NCBI GenBank assembly: GCA_021234155.1
Contig: JAJEKV010000017.1
Span: 12,467,525 to 12,531,524, forward strand
Length of the DNA stretch: 64,000 nt
Direction: 5' to 3'
Origin: Isoetes taiwanensis
Lineage: Eukaryota; Streptophyta; Lycopodiopsida; Isoetales; Isoetaceae
Position numbers and translations under genes: made by a program
Part shown: in pieces, positions 26,155 through 37,210 of the stretch
How positions within the stretch are numbered: the first letter of the stretch is position 1
Layout: the number at the start of each line of letters is the position of its first letter
The notes under the pieces: generated by a model
What the model was told of the DNA's origin: nothing
The model's input: only the letters and a program-made list of their open reading frames with translations
The model's database searches: none

Positions 26155-27718
26155 TGTGATGTTCCATGTATTTATATGCCGGTTTTGAGTATCACAAAAA
26201 TCCCTTGCCAGGTGGGATCTTGTGCACAGGCTGCATATATTGGGGTTTTGAGTATTTATACGCCTTTTTGAGTATCACTATGAATAATTAGTGGCACATT
26301 AATTATTCATAAGCTAAGGTTAGCTATGTTCATTAATTATTAAGGTGGAAACCTAACCCTAAACACTAATTCGATTTTAGGGCTTAACCTAATATTAAAA
26401 GGAGTTAAAATATTAAATTAGTTAATATTAACTAATTTGGAGTTGCCACCTGGCCGAAATCGATTGGGCAAGGGAGAGTTGCTAATTTGGGACACCCATA
26501 TTGGGGTTTTACACCCCCATTTGCCCCAATTTGAATTGGGGGATATTGGTGGAGGAGGAGTTGTTGTTCAACCCTGTTCCAGCCATAAGTGTAGAGAACC
26601 AGAGGGATACTGGATCTAGCTATGATCCCGGTTAGTATGTAGATAGCTTGAATTCCTAGATAGTCACATGATTAACCCTTGTATGCTCAGAAGATATTGA
26701 CCCTTGTATGAATAGATGTATAGTTGGGTAAAAGGGGGATAGAGACATAAAGGCCATCTAGAAGTAGAGATGTTCCTAGTTAGAACTCTTAAAACCCAGT
26801 AAATGCGGCCTGTGCACAAGAGCCCACCTGGCTGTGGATGCTATGATGTGATTCAACACCAAATAACGAGTATGACGGTGAATCGGGGGTGGGGTCTTGC
26901 CTAGCGCAGCTACAGGACTCCTATAGTGTGCTAGGCTTATAGTCGGTCACTGAGAGGGCTGGGTATATGTCTGACACTCCCTGGGTCGCAGGAGACGTGC
27001 CTATATGGACATCCTGGACTCGAACGGGCAGGTGAGCCGGCCTTTAGATTTAGGGGAGCAAGTCGGGTACGGATGCGGGGGTCACTAATGTGGCACCTGT
27101 TCTCTAGCACACCCAGGGATCCATCATGCTCGGGGAGGGGACGCCTCTCTGACCTGCCCTATCGAACCAGGGAGATGCAACCCGGAGTAGTCTCATAGGG
27201 TGATTCCATGGGATTGCGTCTCCGGAGGGCTACAATCACGCCATAGCATGTCTCAGCCTATCTGCAAAGTGTGCACAGGAGGGGCGGATGGAGTAGACTA
27301 CCCTGGCCATTGTTCTATGCCAGCCAACGCCATGTTATACTTCTGTTTGCTGTTATCCGGAGGCCTTGACTATCAGTCGACCCCCATGAGTCTGAGCCCG
27401 GGGTAAAGCACTTATTTATGATGCATTTCCTTCGTTATGTTGGTATTCTGTTGTTAGTTGTATTGATGATGATGGGCCACCCTTCGTGGTGGTATATTAT
27501 TTATTAGTATTGTTGCCATGTGCTAACATGTATGTATGCTTCCTCTATATAGGATTCCCATAGAAGGCATGGGACGAATGACATCCCCGTGTCCTTCACC
27601 CAGACACTTGGCCATCACAAGTGGTCCGAGCAAGACGGAGGACCTTTTCGTGGTGATGGGAAGGGGAATTTCCCATATTTATACGATGGGAGCATCGTAT
27701 GGATTCAGGGAGCGTCAT
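26155..27718 (+). repeat. 3' LTR of Gypsy-type element B
   Basis: It begins TGTGATGTTCC after the polypurine tract and ends GGAGCGTCATA (the final CA appears mutated). Length is about 1.56 kb. Near the start a block containing gagtatcac/gagtatttatacgcc is partly duplicated (26185-26275). The terminal inverted repeat atacgatg-ggag-catcgtat is kept (27680-27700). Confidence 0.8.
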
Positions 27719-28450
27719 AAAGGGGCAAAAAGTGGGCCATTAAAGGGGAGTGGGTGAAAGAAGGGCACCATCCCCTATCATCAATATCATTGTCACTTTA
27801 ATTTTCGCAAATGCCCCTTTCCATGCAGAGTCGGACATCATACTCTTTAAGACCTATTCAGGTTAGACATCACTATCATAGATCTTTCACCTTATTCAAT
27901 GAGAATAGAAAATCACACTTTGTTTATAGGCATTCCAGATTAGCTGTTAGTTATGGCAGAACAGGTTTGGAAGGAGATATAAGGGAGGGTGCCTATAAAG
28001 TGCCCACTTAAGGGAATTTTTCCTTATTATGATGGGTTTATTTTTTTCTGAATCTTCTATTTTGATATAACATTATGAAATTTCAGAGTTTAGCTTTCAA
28101 TTGATACTAAGCGCAAGTCATTTCGACAAATTGGAAGGTTGCTATAAAGATTTTAAGCTATATGGTAATTTTGACACCAATAGACCCCCAAATAACCTTC
28201 AATAGACAACCAAAAAAACCCTCTAATGGACCACTAAATACTCACACTTGACCTTTCTTGGACCACAAGTGCCCATCAATAGACCATGCATTTGGCTCAT
28301 TTTTTAATAGTTCTTAAGGTGGGCTATTAAACGGCAAAGGTGGACTATTAAAGGGCAAAAGTGAGCTATCAAAGGGTAAAAAGTGGGCTATTAAGGGGCA
28401 AAAAGTGGGGCATTGAAGGGAAGTGGGTGAAAGAAGGGCACCCTTCCCTA
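27719..28450. repeat. AAGTGGGCTATTAAAGGGCAAA repeat region
   Basis: At 28315-28420 five to six head-to-tail units of about 20 bp (gtgggctattaaacggcaaa, gtggactattaaagggcaaa, gtgagctatcaaagggtaaa and so on) are followed by gaagtgggtgaaagaagggcac. The last two units plus that trailer also occur at 27719-27765, right at the LTR end. The intervening 0.5 kb holds no recognised gene. Confidence 0.65.
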
Positions 28451-30253
28451 TACCATGACTCATGCAAGAACTTGAGCCTCAAAATAAAAGTATTTTTGAG
28501 CTAAAGTTCAGATTTGGGAATCATTATTCAAGGACGGAGGATTTGTGCTTTAGGTCATACTTGGCAATCGGATCAATTTGGGAGTGAAGGTTAGAGTGAA
28601 GAGGAGGCTGTCATACTCCAGTTGGAAGAACCAATTTGCAATCAAATATATGGCAGCTAATGATGGATGATGTCTGAATGTAAGCACCAGAGGAACTTCT
28701 TCTCACCTTCATGACAGAGGCTATGGATGGAAACTCAAAGGATAGCAGCATCCAACATCCCTAGCACGTATCGGATGACAACCTAATCCATCATCTTTAG
28801 ACTTGCAACAAACTACGGCATATGGACAGTCCTGAGACAAGCTTACGCACCAATATGCAAGTGGACGGCAACTGACCCACTTCCTAATTGCTAAATAATG
28901 CGATTCCACTTTTCTCAACCCTCCAAACATCACATCAAGCGGCATCAAATGACATATTCTCTCACCCCACTTCCCAAGGGTTTGCAAGCAGTATGTGCCA
29001 AATTCCTAGGAACACTAGCATCCTATCTGTTGAAATTGAGAATTTTCGACAAAGGAGAAAAATTCCAGGAAGTTTTCCGGTCAAAATCTGTGGGTTGGTT
29101 TATATTTTTTCGGATGAAATCTAGATTTTCGTAGGCCCCTTCCGCCTAGCTTAAATTATGCAAGAAATATACTTGTTAGGTTTTTAGAGTTTGTCCCACA
29201 CTATTTGCAAGGTTTGGTGCCCTCCCTGCAACCCAAAACAAGATGGTAACGCATCAATGGATTGCCCTTTGAGGAGCCATTGATGCACGTGCAATTACTT
29301 TGGACCATTAGGGTTCAAAATACTTTTTCCAAGGAAAAGAAAAGCATATGTTTGGAAATGGAAGTATGGAGAGTTGACTAAGGGGTAGAGTTTAAATATA
29401 GTCTATTACAAAATTTTTTAACTAAGAAGTATGAGAATTCCTTGAGGCTTTTAAAATTTCGTGATATATCTTTAGATGTTATCAAGATTCTCTTAGGGTT
29501 TGTAAGGGTTCATAAAGGTTTCTTTTATGTTTTATGAGATTTCTTTAGGTTTCGTGAGATCCGCTTATTCTAGAATATTCTCAGTCTTGCAAATATACAA
29601 GTACATGGACTGTTCACTAATATGGGTGACGGAAGGCTGGAAGACGATATTATGTAATGGGTTCAGAAGCTATTTTGACTTAGGTAGTTGGAATCAAGTG
29701 TATTGTCCCATATCAATTTTTTTTTGCAAGGGGCAAGGTTGTTATTCTCCAAAGGATGCTATAGAGCATCAGATGATATACTGTATTGTGATGGGTCCAT
29801 CTACTTCTTATTGCATAGTTATTTTCTTTTGAGTCCGTGACCTGGTCGATTGCATAATTTTTGGATGGCTTCCATTAGTCATAACTTGCTTTTGTCTTCT
29901 CCTTGAAAATTTAATTATTCCTGATTTTGGTTTCAACCTTGAACTAATTTTATTAACTAAAACCCCGTTTTGATTTTGGTTGTTGAAATTCATGTCGGAC
30001 TTGCTGAAGCATTATGAGTATGGTTTCTATGGCAATAACATCATTTGAATTCTGCAAAGGGAAGATTATTATCAGGTTTTGTTAATGGTCGAGACAATGT
30101 ATCAGAAATGTGCGACCACAAAAAATCGCAGAAAGAGCATTTTGATCCAACATTATAAACAGTGTAGATGACATGCTGCTTTGAGCAAGTATTAATTCGA
30201 AGTGACTGTAGCAGCTTTGTATTTCAGTTGCCAACTTGTAGACCAACGGATCT
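28451..30253. other. No gene recognised
   Basis: Only short frames without motifs on either strand. The left LTR of the gag-only element starts at 30254. Confidence 0.4.
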
Positions 30254-30832
30254 TGTTACGAGTTACACCAATAACTCAAAATGATCCGGCTCTAGTTCAC
30301 GTCAACTAGAGGAAGATCCAAAATACAAGCCAATTAATGGCAGTTCTCCACCCAACCGGGCCAACCGGTGTTGAGATCTGACAAATTATCCGCAAGGCAG
30401 AAGGCAATGGCAAGTCTTTAGGGCAAGGAGCAGTATTTCTAGCAAGAGGAGCTCGATTGGCTTATGGGCGAAGCTGGTTCGGCAGATTCGACAGTAACAG
30501 CTTGTTGAAGGCGTTCCGGAAACTGGATGGCGGCCGTTGATGATATCCCCTGAAGATTCGATGCAGCACATATATAAATCCGATGCTGGCTCCTTTTTGA
30601 AAAGGTTCGATTCCCTTTTCTAATTTCGGCTCTTCCTATTTAGGCTGGCCTTGCAATGCTTAATAATATCTTATAAGGTATTATTTAGCTACTACTAATA
30701 TAAGATGTCTTTGCCAATTTAACTACCTTGCCTTGCCATTAATTTACCAATCTCGCATGCCCATGCTAGTCCACCTAGACCAACGTTCAAGGCCACTCCC
30801 CCGAGCTACCATATCCATAACAATTCCTCCCT
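30254..30832 (-). repeat. 3' LTR of the gag-only element
   Basis: 579 bp, TGTTACG...CATAACA (inverted TGTTA/TAACA ends). It matches 34076-34357 over about 280 bp with a handful of substitutions. Confidence 0.8.
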
Positions 30833-31338
30833 TTCTGAAGGCAATTGATCTCAGTTGTGTCCATAAACGAATTAAGCACCAACTTAATTTGTCTAATTAA
30901 GCACCAACTCAATATATTTTAGGTTCAAGTTTAAGGTAATGATCTCACAAATAGCACCAACTACTCATGACGACCACATTTGTTGAGGGTAAAAGTTAGG
31001 ATAAGGTATAGAAAGGTTTAGTTTACCCTACGAGGATGTAAAATAATTTCAAGGCCTAAGATTATACTAATTTAATTAAACTTCTTAACTCAAGGATTGG
31101 GTTAAGTTTATAAGAGTTTTGGGTTACATTGACCAACCTCTGCCAGTAGCACCAACTACTGATTGCAATTTGCTTAGACACCAATCTAAAATTGCAAATT
31201 CATCCATTAATACTAAACATGTATGGCACCAACCATAGTTTTTGTATTTTATTAATGGCATGAACAATCATCTTAAGGAAATATAACAATCATAGATATA
31301 AAATATCTAAATTTTAAACTGATTCCTTAATCATGCTA

Positions 31339-31476
31339 CTATTTACCAGGCAGATGGTAATCTATCTTCAGTTTGCTCTTCTCTTCTTCCGTATGCGCTA
31401 CATCAGCTGCCTTCTTCTCCGCTTTTAACTTCTCAGCTTCAGATAGTCCTGGATCTAATTCCTCTATGTGAACATT
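31339..31476 (-). pseudogene. Gag C-terminal fragment, left of the nested solo LTR
   Basis: In the minus-strand frame the sequence reads VHIEELDPGLSEAEKLKAEK and ends KLKIDYHLPGK plus stop. It continues the gag frame that is cut at 32987 by the solo LTR. Charged, helix-prone tail; no protease follows. Confidence 0.6.
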
Positions 31477-32981
31477 TGTGACGCTCCCAGAATCCATACG
31501 ATGCTCCCATCGTATAGACACGGAACTTCCCCTCCCATAGCGACTAAATCACCATGGCAAGGCCCTCCGTCATACTCGGACTACTTGGGATGGCCAAGTA
31601 TCCAGGCGAGGAACACGGAGGTGTCATTCGTCCCACGTCCTCTATGGGAAATCCTATACAGCGGAAGCATACATATACGTTAGCATACAATCATAACGCA
31701 AATAATATACCACCACGAAGGGTGGCCCATCCATCATCATCATGGTACAGATAACACATCCATAATAACATGAAATAATACCATAACAGGCACTACCTCG
31801 GGCTCAGACTCCAAGGGATCAACTGACGGCCAGGCCTCAAGATATCAACAGACGGAGGTATAACATGGCGTTGGCTGGTATAAGACAATGGCTAGGGTTG
31901 TCCACTCCATCCGCCCCTCCTGTGCACACTTTGCAGACAGGCTGAATCATGCTATGACGTGCTTGTAGCCCTCCGGAGACGCAGTCCTAAGGAACCACCC
32001 TTCGGGACTACTCCGGGTTACATCTCCCCGATCCGATGAGGCAGGTCAAAGAGGCGTCTCTTTCCCGAGTATGATGGGCCCCTGGGTGTGCTAGAGAACA
32101 CGTGCCCCCTCAGTGGCCCCCGCATCCGTACCCGACTTACTCTCCTAAATCTAAAGGTCAGCTCACCAACCCGTTCGAGCCCAGGACGTCATATAGGCAC
32201 GTCCCTCGAGCCCAGAGAGTGTCAGACCCATACCCAGCCCACACACGGTGACCGGCTATAAGCCTAGCACACTGTAGGAGTCCTGTAGTCGCGCTAGACA
32301 AGACCCCACCCCCGATTCGCCATCATACTTGTTATCTGGTGCTGAACCACATCATAGCATCCACAGCCAGGTCGGCTCTTGTGCACAGGCCGCATTATTG
32401 GGTATTAAGGGATCTAACTAGAGACATCTCTAATCCTAGGAAGCTTTTAGGTCACTACCCTTCCCTTAATTCCCAATACACGGAAGAAGCAGAAAGAGCT
32501 AATGTAATTACCATCCATGTATTCAGAGCAACTTATAAAGAGAATTTAGTCATTCCATCTACTCAAAGAAATGTCAGCAGAAAAGAAACCTATCTACTGA
32601 CTAACGGGTGTCTTGGCTGGAGCCACGGTCACGGTAGGCATCCATCTCTCGAAACTGGCAGGTAAGTGTTGGTAAGTGCTGCTCCTCCTCAATCCCAATT
32701 CGAATTTGGGAGAGAAATTGGGGTAGGACCCCTATTCCTAGGCCCAAAATGGTAAGTCCCTTTTGGCCAATCGATTTGGGCCAGGTGGCACCCCCTTATT
32801 GGTGATAATTAGCTAATTAGACCATAATGACTTAATTAGGTTAATTAGGTCATTATAATTCATAAATATCCCTTTGGCTTTATTAACATAGCTAATAAAA
32901 ACCATTATGGGTAACCCATTGTGTCCTGGTGACGTGTCATGGTATGCATACATATACCGTATAGATACCTAGAACGTCACA
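31477..32981 (-). mobile_element. Solo LTR of the Gypsy-type family, nested in gag
   Basis: 1505 bp, TGTGACGCTCCCAG...AGAACGTCACA. It is the reverse orientation of the LTRs at 13.9 and 26.2 kb. It is bounded by a perfect 5-bp duplication acatt (31472-31476 and 32982-32986). A single LTR with intact target duplication is the footprint of LTR-LTR recombination that deleted the element body. Confidence 0.9.
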
Positions 32982-32986
32982 ACATT

Positions 32987-34023
32987 ATGCATTTTGCCTT
33001 CAATGCTTTTTCTTAGTTGTGGAGGATACTCAGACCTTATAATAGCTTTATTCTCAGGACAATACCTTTGTATATCCCTGGACTTAACCGTACTTCCTTT
33101 CTTTTGCTCAGATGCATTCTCAGGAGATTCAGCATCTACCTCCTTTCTCTTTTTCCGTCTCCCTTCATTTTCGTCATCTGGGCTGGTATATGGTTGCCAT
33201 GCATAACTTCTTTTTGCTTTTGGATTAATCTTTAACTCAGCAGCAGATGCATAAATTATGGCATCTCGTAAGTCCTTGGGCCTGGAGTAGCTAACCTCGC
33301 TGAAGATATCCATACGTAATCCGTTGATGTATTTCCTCGTCAATTCCTGAGCGTCCATGTTATTCATCTGCGCAGCCAAGTGATTGAATTTCATGGTGAA
33401 ATCATTCACAGTCTCCTTCTCTGTTTGCTGAATATGATCCCATTCTATTTGAATTACTTGGAAATAATCTGGTGGCAAGTATTGCGCTTCGAACTCCTTC
33501 CTAAAGTTGTCCCAATTAGTTATTACTGGATCCAGTCGCTTTCTTCCCTGCCACCACAGTTGCACAGTGCCTTTTAAATATATGTCCATGGCGCCCAGCC
33601 TTGCTTCCTCCGTTGCTTCAACCCTCTTCAAGAACGACTCCCAAGTGCTCAGAAATCCAATAACCTGTAAGGCATGTCAAACTTTTCCAACCATTCGCAC
33701 TTATTCTTTTTGCTGGGAAGAATTTCTTCTTCATTGGGAGGGGACGGATCTATAGGAGCAGGTTCGGAAGGTAACGGAGGTGGTATTGCAGTTTGCACAT
33801 CTTCTGGATTTGGAGCAGGATTATTAGGAGCTACATGAGTTCTTATATTCTGCAACAATTCCTCACTTACATAACCCAGTGCAATCGCCAGATGCTCTAA
33901 TTTCCTGATAGCCTCTTCTTGAGATTCAGGCATAGAAATTCCCATCTGATTTGCCGCTGTATAAGCTGAGGTAATTGCTTTCCAGTAAGTCTCTGCATCT
34001 GTTGGTCCTGAATTGGATGCCAT
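32987..34023 (-). pseudogene. Retrotransposon gag (capsid) protein, frameshifted
   Basis: Start ATG at 34021-34023 (MASNSGPTDAETYWKAITSA), 53 bp from the primer-binding site. The N-terminal frame runs to 33649. The capsid part follows in another frame (33631-32987) with the Retrotrans_gag pattern: A..YLKGTVQLWWQGRK, WDNFRKEFEAQYLPPDYF, then EFTMKFNHLA-type and LTRKYINGLR. The C-terminus is rich in KKRK and serines. It would form the particle core. A frame change near 33.65 kb and the solo-LTR insertion at 32.98 kb both break it. Confidence 0.82.
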
Positions 34024-34059
34024 AAATGCTATAATGGTGCAGAATTATCAGGCCATGAT

Positions 34060-34075
34060 ACCAATTGTTACGAGT
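34060..34075 (-). promoter_or_regulatory. Primer-binding site of the gag-only element
   Basis: On the minus strand TTGGTATCATGGCC follows the LTR end, complementary to initiator Met tRNA with a few changes. Confidence 0.75.
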
Positions 34076-34357
34076 TACACCAATAACTCAAAATGATCCG
34101 GCTCTAGTTCACCTAAACTAGAGGAAGATCCAAAATACAAGGCAATTAATGGCAGTTCTCCACCCAACCAGGCCAACCGGTGTCGAGATCTGGAAAATTA
34201 TCTGCAAAGCAGAAGGCAATGGCAAGTCTTTAGGGCAAGGAGCAGTATTTCCAGCAAGAGGAGCTCGATTGGCTTATGGGCGAAGTTGGTTTGGCAGATT
34301 CGACAGTAACAGCTTGTTGAAGACGTTCCAGAAACTGGATGGCGGCCGTTGATGATG
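34076..34357 (-). repeat. Truncated 5' LTR of the gag-only element
   Basis: Matches the first 280 bp of the LTR at 30254 up to gcggccgttgatgat, then stops. The missing remainder lies neither before nor after the TRIM that follows. Confidence 0.75.
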
Positions 34358-34363
34358 TCAAAA

Positions 34364-34697
34364 TGTTATGCACTAGCACCTCTACTGGTAACCAACACAC
34401 CAAAAGGGCGGATCCTTCATGGAAATCGTTATCCAATGGGCCCCAACCTTTCCAGGCTTTATCCCATACCCCATAGACCATATTAATTCCTCCCCTTCCT
34501 CGAGATGCTTGCCCTCAAGCATATGGAACACACCAATGTTGCCACGAGGAATTGAACCTTGGCTCTAATACCAAATGTTACGCACTAGCACCTCTAGTGA
34601 TAACCAACACACTAAAAGGGCGGATCCTTCAAGGAAATCATTATCCAATGGGCCCCAACATTTCCAGGCTTTATCCCATACCCCATAGACCATATCA
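34364..34697 (-). mobile_element. TRIM: terminal-repeat retrotransposon in miniature, 334 bp
   Basis: Two 122-bp direct repeats (34364-34485 and 34576-34697) start TGTTAYGCACTAGCACCTCT and end CCATAGACCATATYA. The 90-bp centre has a purine-rich tract next to the left repeat (on the minus strand GAGGAAGGGGAGGAAT) and a primer-binding site next to the right repeat (minus strand TGGTATTAGAGCC). It therefore has every cis signal of an LTR element and no coding sequence. No target duplication found. Confidence 0.82.
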
Positions 34698-35023
34698 GAT
34701 CTACTGTATGCTCTTGTATATAGCCCAGCTCTAGGAAATGCCATTCCATGGTGTTATGATACGCTTCTACAGATGCATTGACAGCTTGACTTGTTTGTTT
34801 TGGACAACCAAATAAGTTTAACATAAACTACAATTGCATTACATTTTAGTACAGAAGCATACTTTCATTTACTTAATTACAAATATCTAACCTAAATACT
34901 ATAACGTAACAATTATGCCAACTTTGGAATAACCATAGGACCTAAGCAACTAGAAAATTCGTGATTTCTCCGGCATAGTTAATACGAAACGTATTAACTA
35001 GCCTATTACGTAAAAACATCTGA

Positions 35024-35482
35024 GATCATGTCTCTTGGATAACTTTAATTGCAGGGTCCACGGAATATGGATATGATGTGGGAGCATTAAAGTTCTTTGA
35101 ACAAATGCAACTACAGGGTATGTATCCAGATGATGTCACACTTGTGTGCTGCCTGAAAGCATATAGAAACTGTGGAGCCATAGACAGAGGTCACCAAATA
35201 TACATTAAAAATGATGCAAATGGGCCTGGAAAAGGACTTGTTGTTAAGAATACTTTGTTAAGAATGTATACAAAATGGGGTTTACTTATAGAAGCACAAG
35301 ATGAGTTTGACAAGCTCTCAATTCATGATGTAGTCTCATGGAACACACTTATTGCGGGATACGGTGAAAATGGATTTGGGAGGCAGGCGTTAGAATTATT
35401 CAAAAAGATGCAGCTCAGTGTTATGACTTCAAATGCTACCACTTATATTTGCTGCTTAAGAGCTTGTGGTGAGTTCTGTTAA
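35024..35482 (+). pseudogene. PPR protein fragment (plant PLS-type repeats)
   Basis: The frame opens after a stop at 35021 and runs 152 codons. It contains DHVSWITLIAG, ALKFFEQMQLQGMYPDDVTL, a helix pair with YRNCGAIDRGHQI, then LLRMYTKWGLLIEAQDEFDKL, HDVVSWNTLIAGYGENGFGR and ALELFKKMQL, ending CCLRACGEFC. These are about three PPR motifs of the organellar RNA-editing/processing class. There is no start, no targeting peptide and no E/DYW end. An acceptor-like aattgcag lies at 35047-35054 but the frame is open across it. Probably a truncated copy from a large family, though one exon of a bigger gene cannot be excluded. Confidence 0.75.
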
Positions 35483-35779
35483 TGAATGGTTGCTTTGTTT
35501 CCTATCTGACAAGCTTCCTAAATACCTGAACATAATACACGTTAACTGATTCTAGTTGTCAGTGCATAAATGAACAAGAAAAATACACTGCATATAAGTG
35601 AGAGATGACCACCTGCTACTTGATTTATTATTCTTGATAATTAACCCAGCTTGAATACTGATATGTTAGCGCAGAAAAACCATCGAAATCAAAATGAATA
35701 AAGGTTTCCAAGATAAGATCAGAATATCTCTTATTTTACGAATTAATATTACAAGACAGAATGTTGAATGCTAAGTTCA

Positions 35780-35880
35780 AAAGCATCTTAAGAGAGATGT
35801 GTCAGATGCGACACATCGAACGCATCTAAAGCATCGAAGCATCTAAGTTTTAAGATGCAGTTAAGATGCGTAAAAAAATT
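35780..35880. repeat. Left subterminal AGATGC/GCATCT cluster of the hAT-like element
   Basis: At least seven GCATCT, AGATGCG or CATCG words lie within 100 bp in both orientations. The right-end partner cluster is at 36308-36389. Confidence 0.7.
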
Positions 35881-36004
35881 AAATTATTGAGAAATACCTT
35901 CACTCCATTGCAGCCTTAAATACCTTTGATCTATAGAGACTTTTAGAACTAAAATACAAAATATATATGAATAATAGAAGAGAAAGCCGTTAAAGATCTT
36001 ATTG

Positions 36005-36232
36005 TTATAAGTTTCTTGCTGCAGATTCTTTTGCCTTGTTGTAGGTCTCCTGACCTGTTGCAGCAAACCCTTTTTCTCTATTGCTGACCTTCCAATCCTG
36101 ATGCAAACTTCTGGCCCAACTCTCGACCTCCTTATAGACCTTACAGACCTGGATTGCTGCTTGCTCCATCACCAAACAGAGAGCTTTGAAGAAACAATGG
36201 TTATAAAAGGCAAAATAGGCAACAAACTGCAC
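36005..36232 (-). other. Coding-like stretch inside the hAT-like element
   Basis: A minus-strand frame includes MEQAAIQVCKVYKEVESWAR and SLHQDWKVSNREKGFAATGQ, with amino-acid composition more like a real protein than the surroundings. I do not recognise it. It may be a captured host-gene fragment or chance. Confidence 0.25.
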
Positions 36233-36405
36233 TTATTTTAGGGCCAGCGGTACCAGGCAACATAATCCAAGTGTTTTTGGCAAGAAAAAAAAAATTGAAA
36301 AAAATAGATGAAGCATCTATGTAAGATGCGGGTGTCGATGCGCACACATCTACATCTAAGCATCTTATTTTAAGATGCGCACATCTTACGAACTTAGGTT
36401 GAATG

Positions 36406-37110
36406 TGCACTATGATCAGTGCTAAGCCTTCACATTTCGACAACTATCACCAGAAAAAAATAAGGCCTGCTGGGCCGGTCTGCACAAATGTCATGGCCTC
36501 TGTTTTTTGACACTGACAGCAATGCACCGCAACTATTAGTGAGCCTAGAGCATTGGAGATGTCATGATGATGCTATATAGTGCAGGTTGGAGATGGCCCT
36601 CATACTTAATAAGCAATTGCAAGATAGTCCTGTAATATGCATAAATATGTTATCTTTACATATCCATTGAACGGGCAAGAGAACAGAAACTGTTTCCAAC
36701 AAAGGAGGAACATGATAACATTTGAGTGCCCTTGAAGAACGTGCATTGGAATTGTCAAAATGCATTGGAAATTCGCTAATCTTTGCATCCAAAACTCGAG
36801 GTTGCCTTCTTCTGAATGTGTGCATAGCATTAATTTTGATTGATTTAATTAACAGATGAAAAAGAGAAATAATAATTGTTCTGTGTGGTATTATGGAGAA
36901 TGTTATAGATCCTAAACTATATTAAGGGAGGAAAAAAAGGGAGAGGGTCAATTGCCACATTACTTAATACAATTACGGATGACAATTGTGAATGGTAATA
37001 GTTACTTGCCATGTTTGCATTAATTATACAAAAATAGCTATTTTAATTTGTTATGAAGCCTAGATCCCCCTACTGTCGGCTTTATATCATCAAATGCAAT
37101 AAATTAATGA
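36406..37110. other. No gene recognised
   Basis: AT-rich flank between the hAT-like element and the LINE C target site. No motif-bearing frame. Confidence 0.4.
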
Positions 37111-37210
37111 CAATCATAAATAGAATAGAATAGAATAGAATAGAATAGGTTTTTTAGCGTCCACGGAGACCAATTGGCCTATGGGACCCAAACAAAGAGA
37201 GAGCAGCAAG

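Larger units (their letters stand above)
13900..27718 (+). mobile_element. Gypsy-type element B, long LTRs, nearly non-coding (LARD-like)
   Basis: 5' LTR 13900-15282, primer-binding site at 15284, polypurine tract before 26155 and 3' LTR 26155 to about 27718 define one plus-strand element. It is interrupted by LINE B (20544-25470). Without the LINE the internal region is about 6 kb, yet I find only a gag-type CCHC zinc knuckle and no protease, reverse transcriptase, RNase H or integrase. This matches the LARD idea: a large element mobilised by a partner. No convincing target duplication is visible, and the left end directly abuts the partial LTR of element A, so recombination between copies is likely. 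Confidence 0.78.
30254..34357 (-). mobile_element. Gag-only LTR retrotransposon (TR-GAG-like)
   Basis: The left LTR (30254-30832) starts TGTTACGAGTTACACC and ends ATATCCATAACA, and is followed by the purine-rich tract complementary to attcctccctttctgaagg. A matching LTR starts at 34076 but is cut at about 34357. The minus-strand primer-binding site (TGGTATCATGGCC, 34060-34073) sits beside it. Once the solo LTR inside is subtracted, the internal region is only about 1.7 kb and encodes gag but no pol. Gag-only elements of this design are known in plants as TR-GAG, and assignment to that class is inference. Confidence 0.75.
35771..36397. mobile_element. Non-autonomous hAT-like DNA element
   Basis: A 627-bp element with short inverted ends CTAAGTTC (35771-35778) and GAACTTAG (36390-36397). 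It is flanked by a perfect 8-bp duplication gttgaatg (35763-35770 and 36398-36405); 8 bp is the hAT hallmark. Both subterminal zones are packed with AGATGC/GCATCT words, the likely transposase-binding sites. No transposase is encoded. Confidence 0.85.

Noticed and set aside
34364-34697. Simple tandem duplication instead of a TRIM
   Set aside because: A primer-binding site and polypurine tract sit exactly beside the repeats in the correct orientation, which a chance duplication would not provide.
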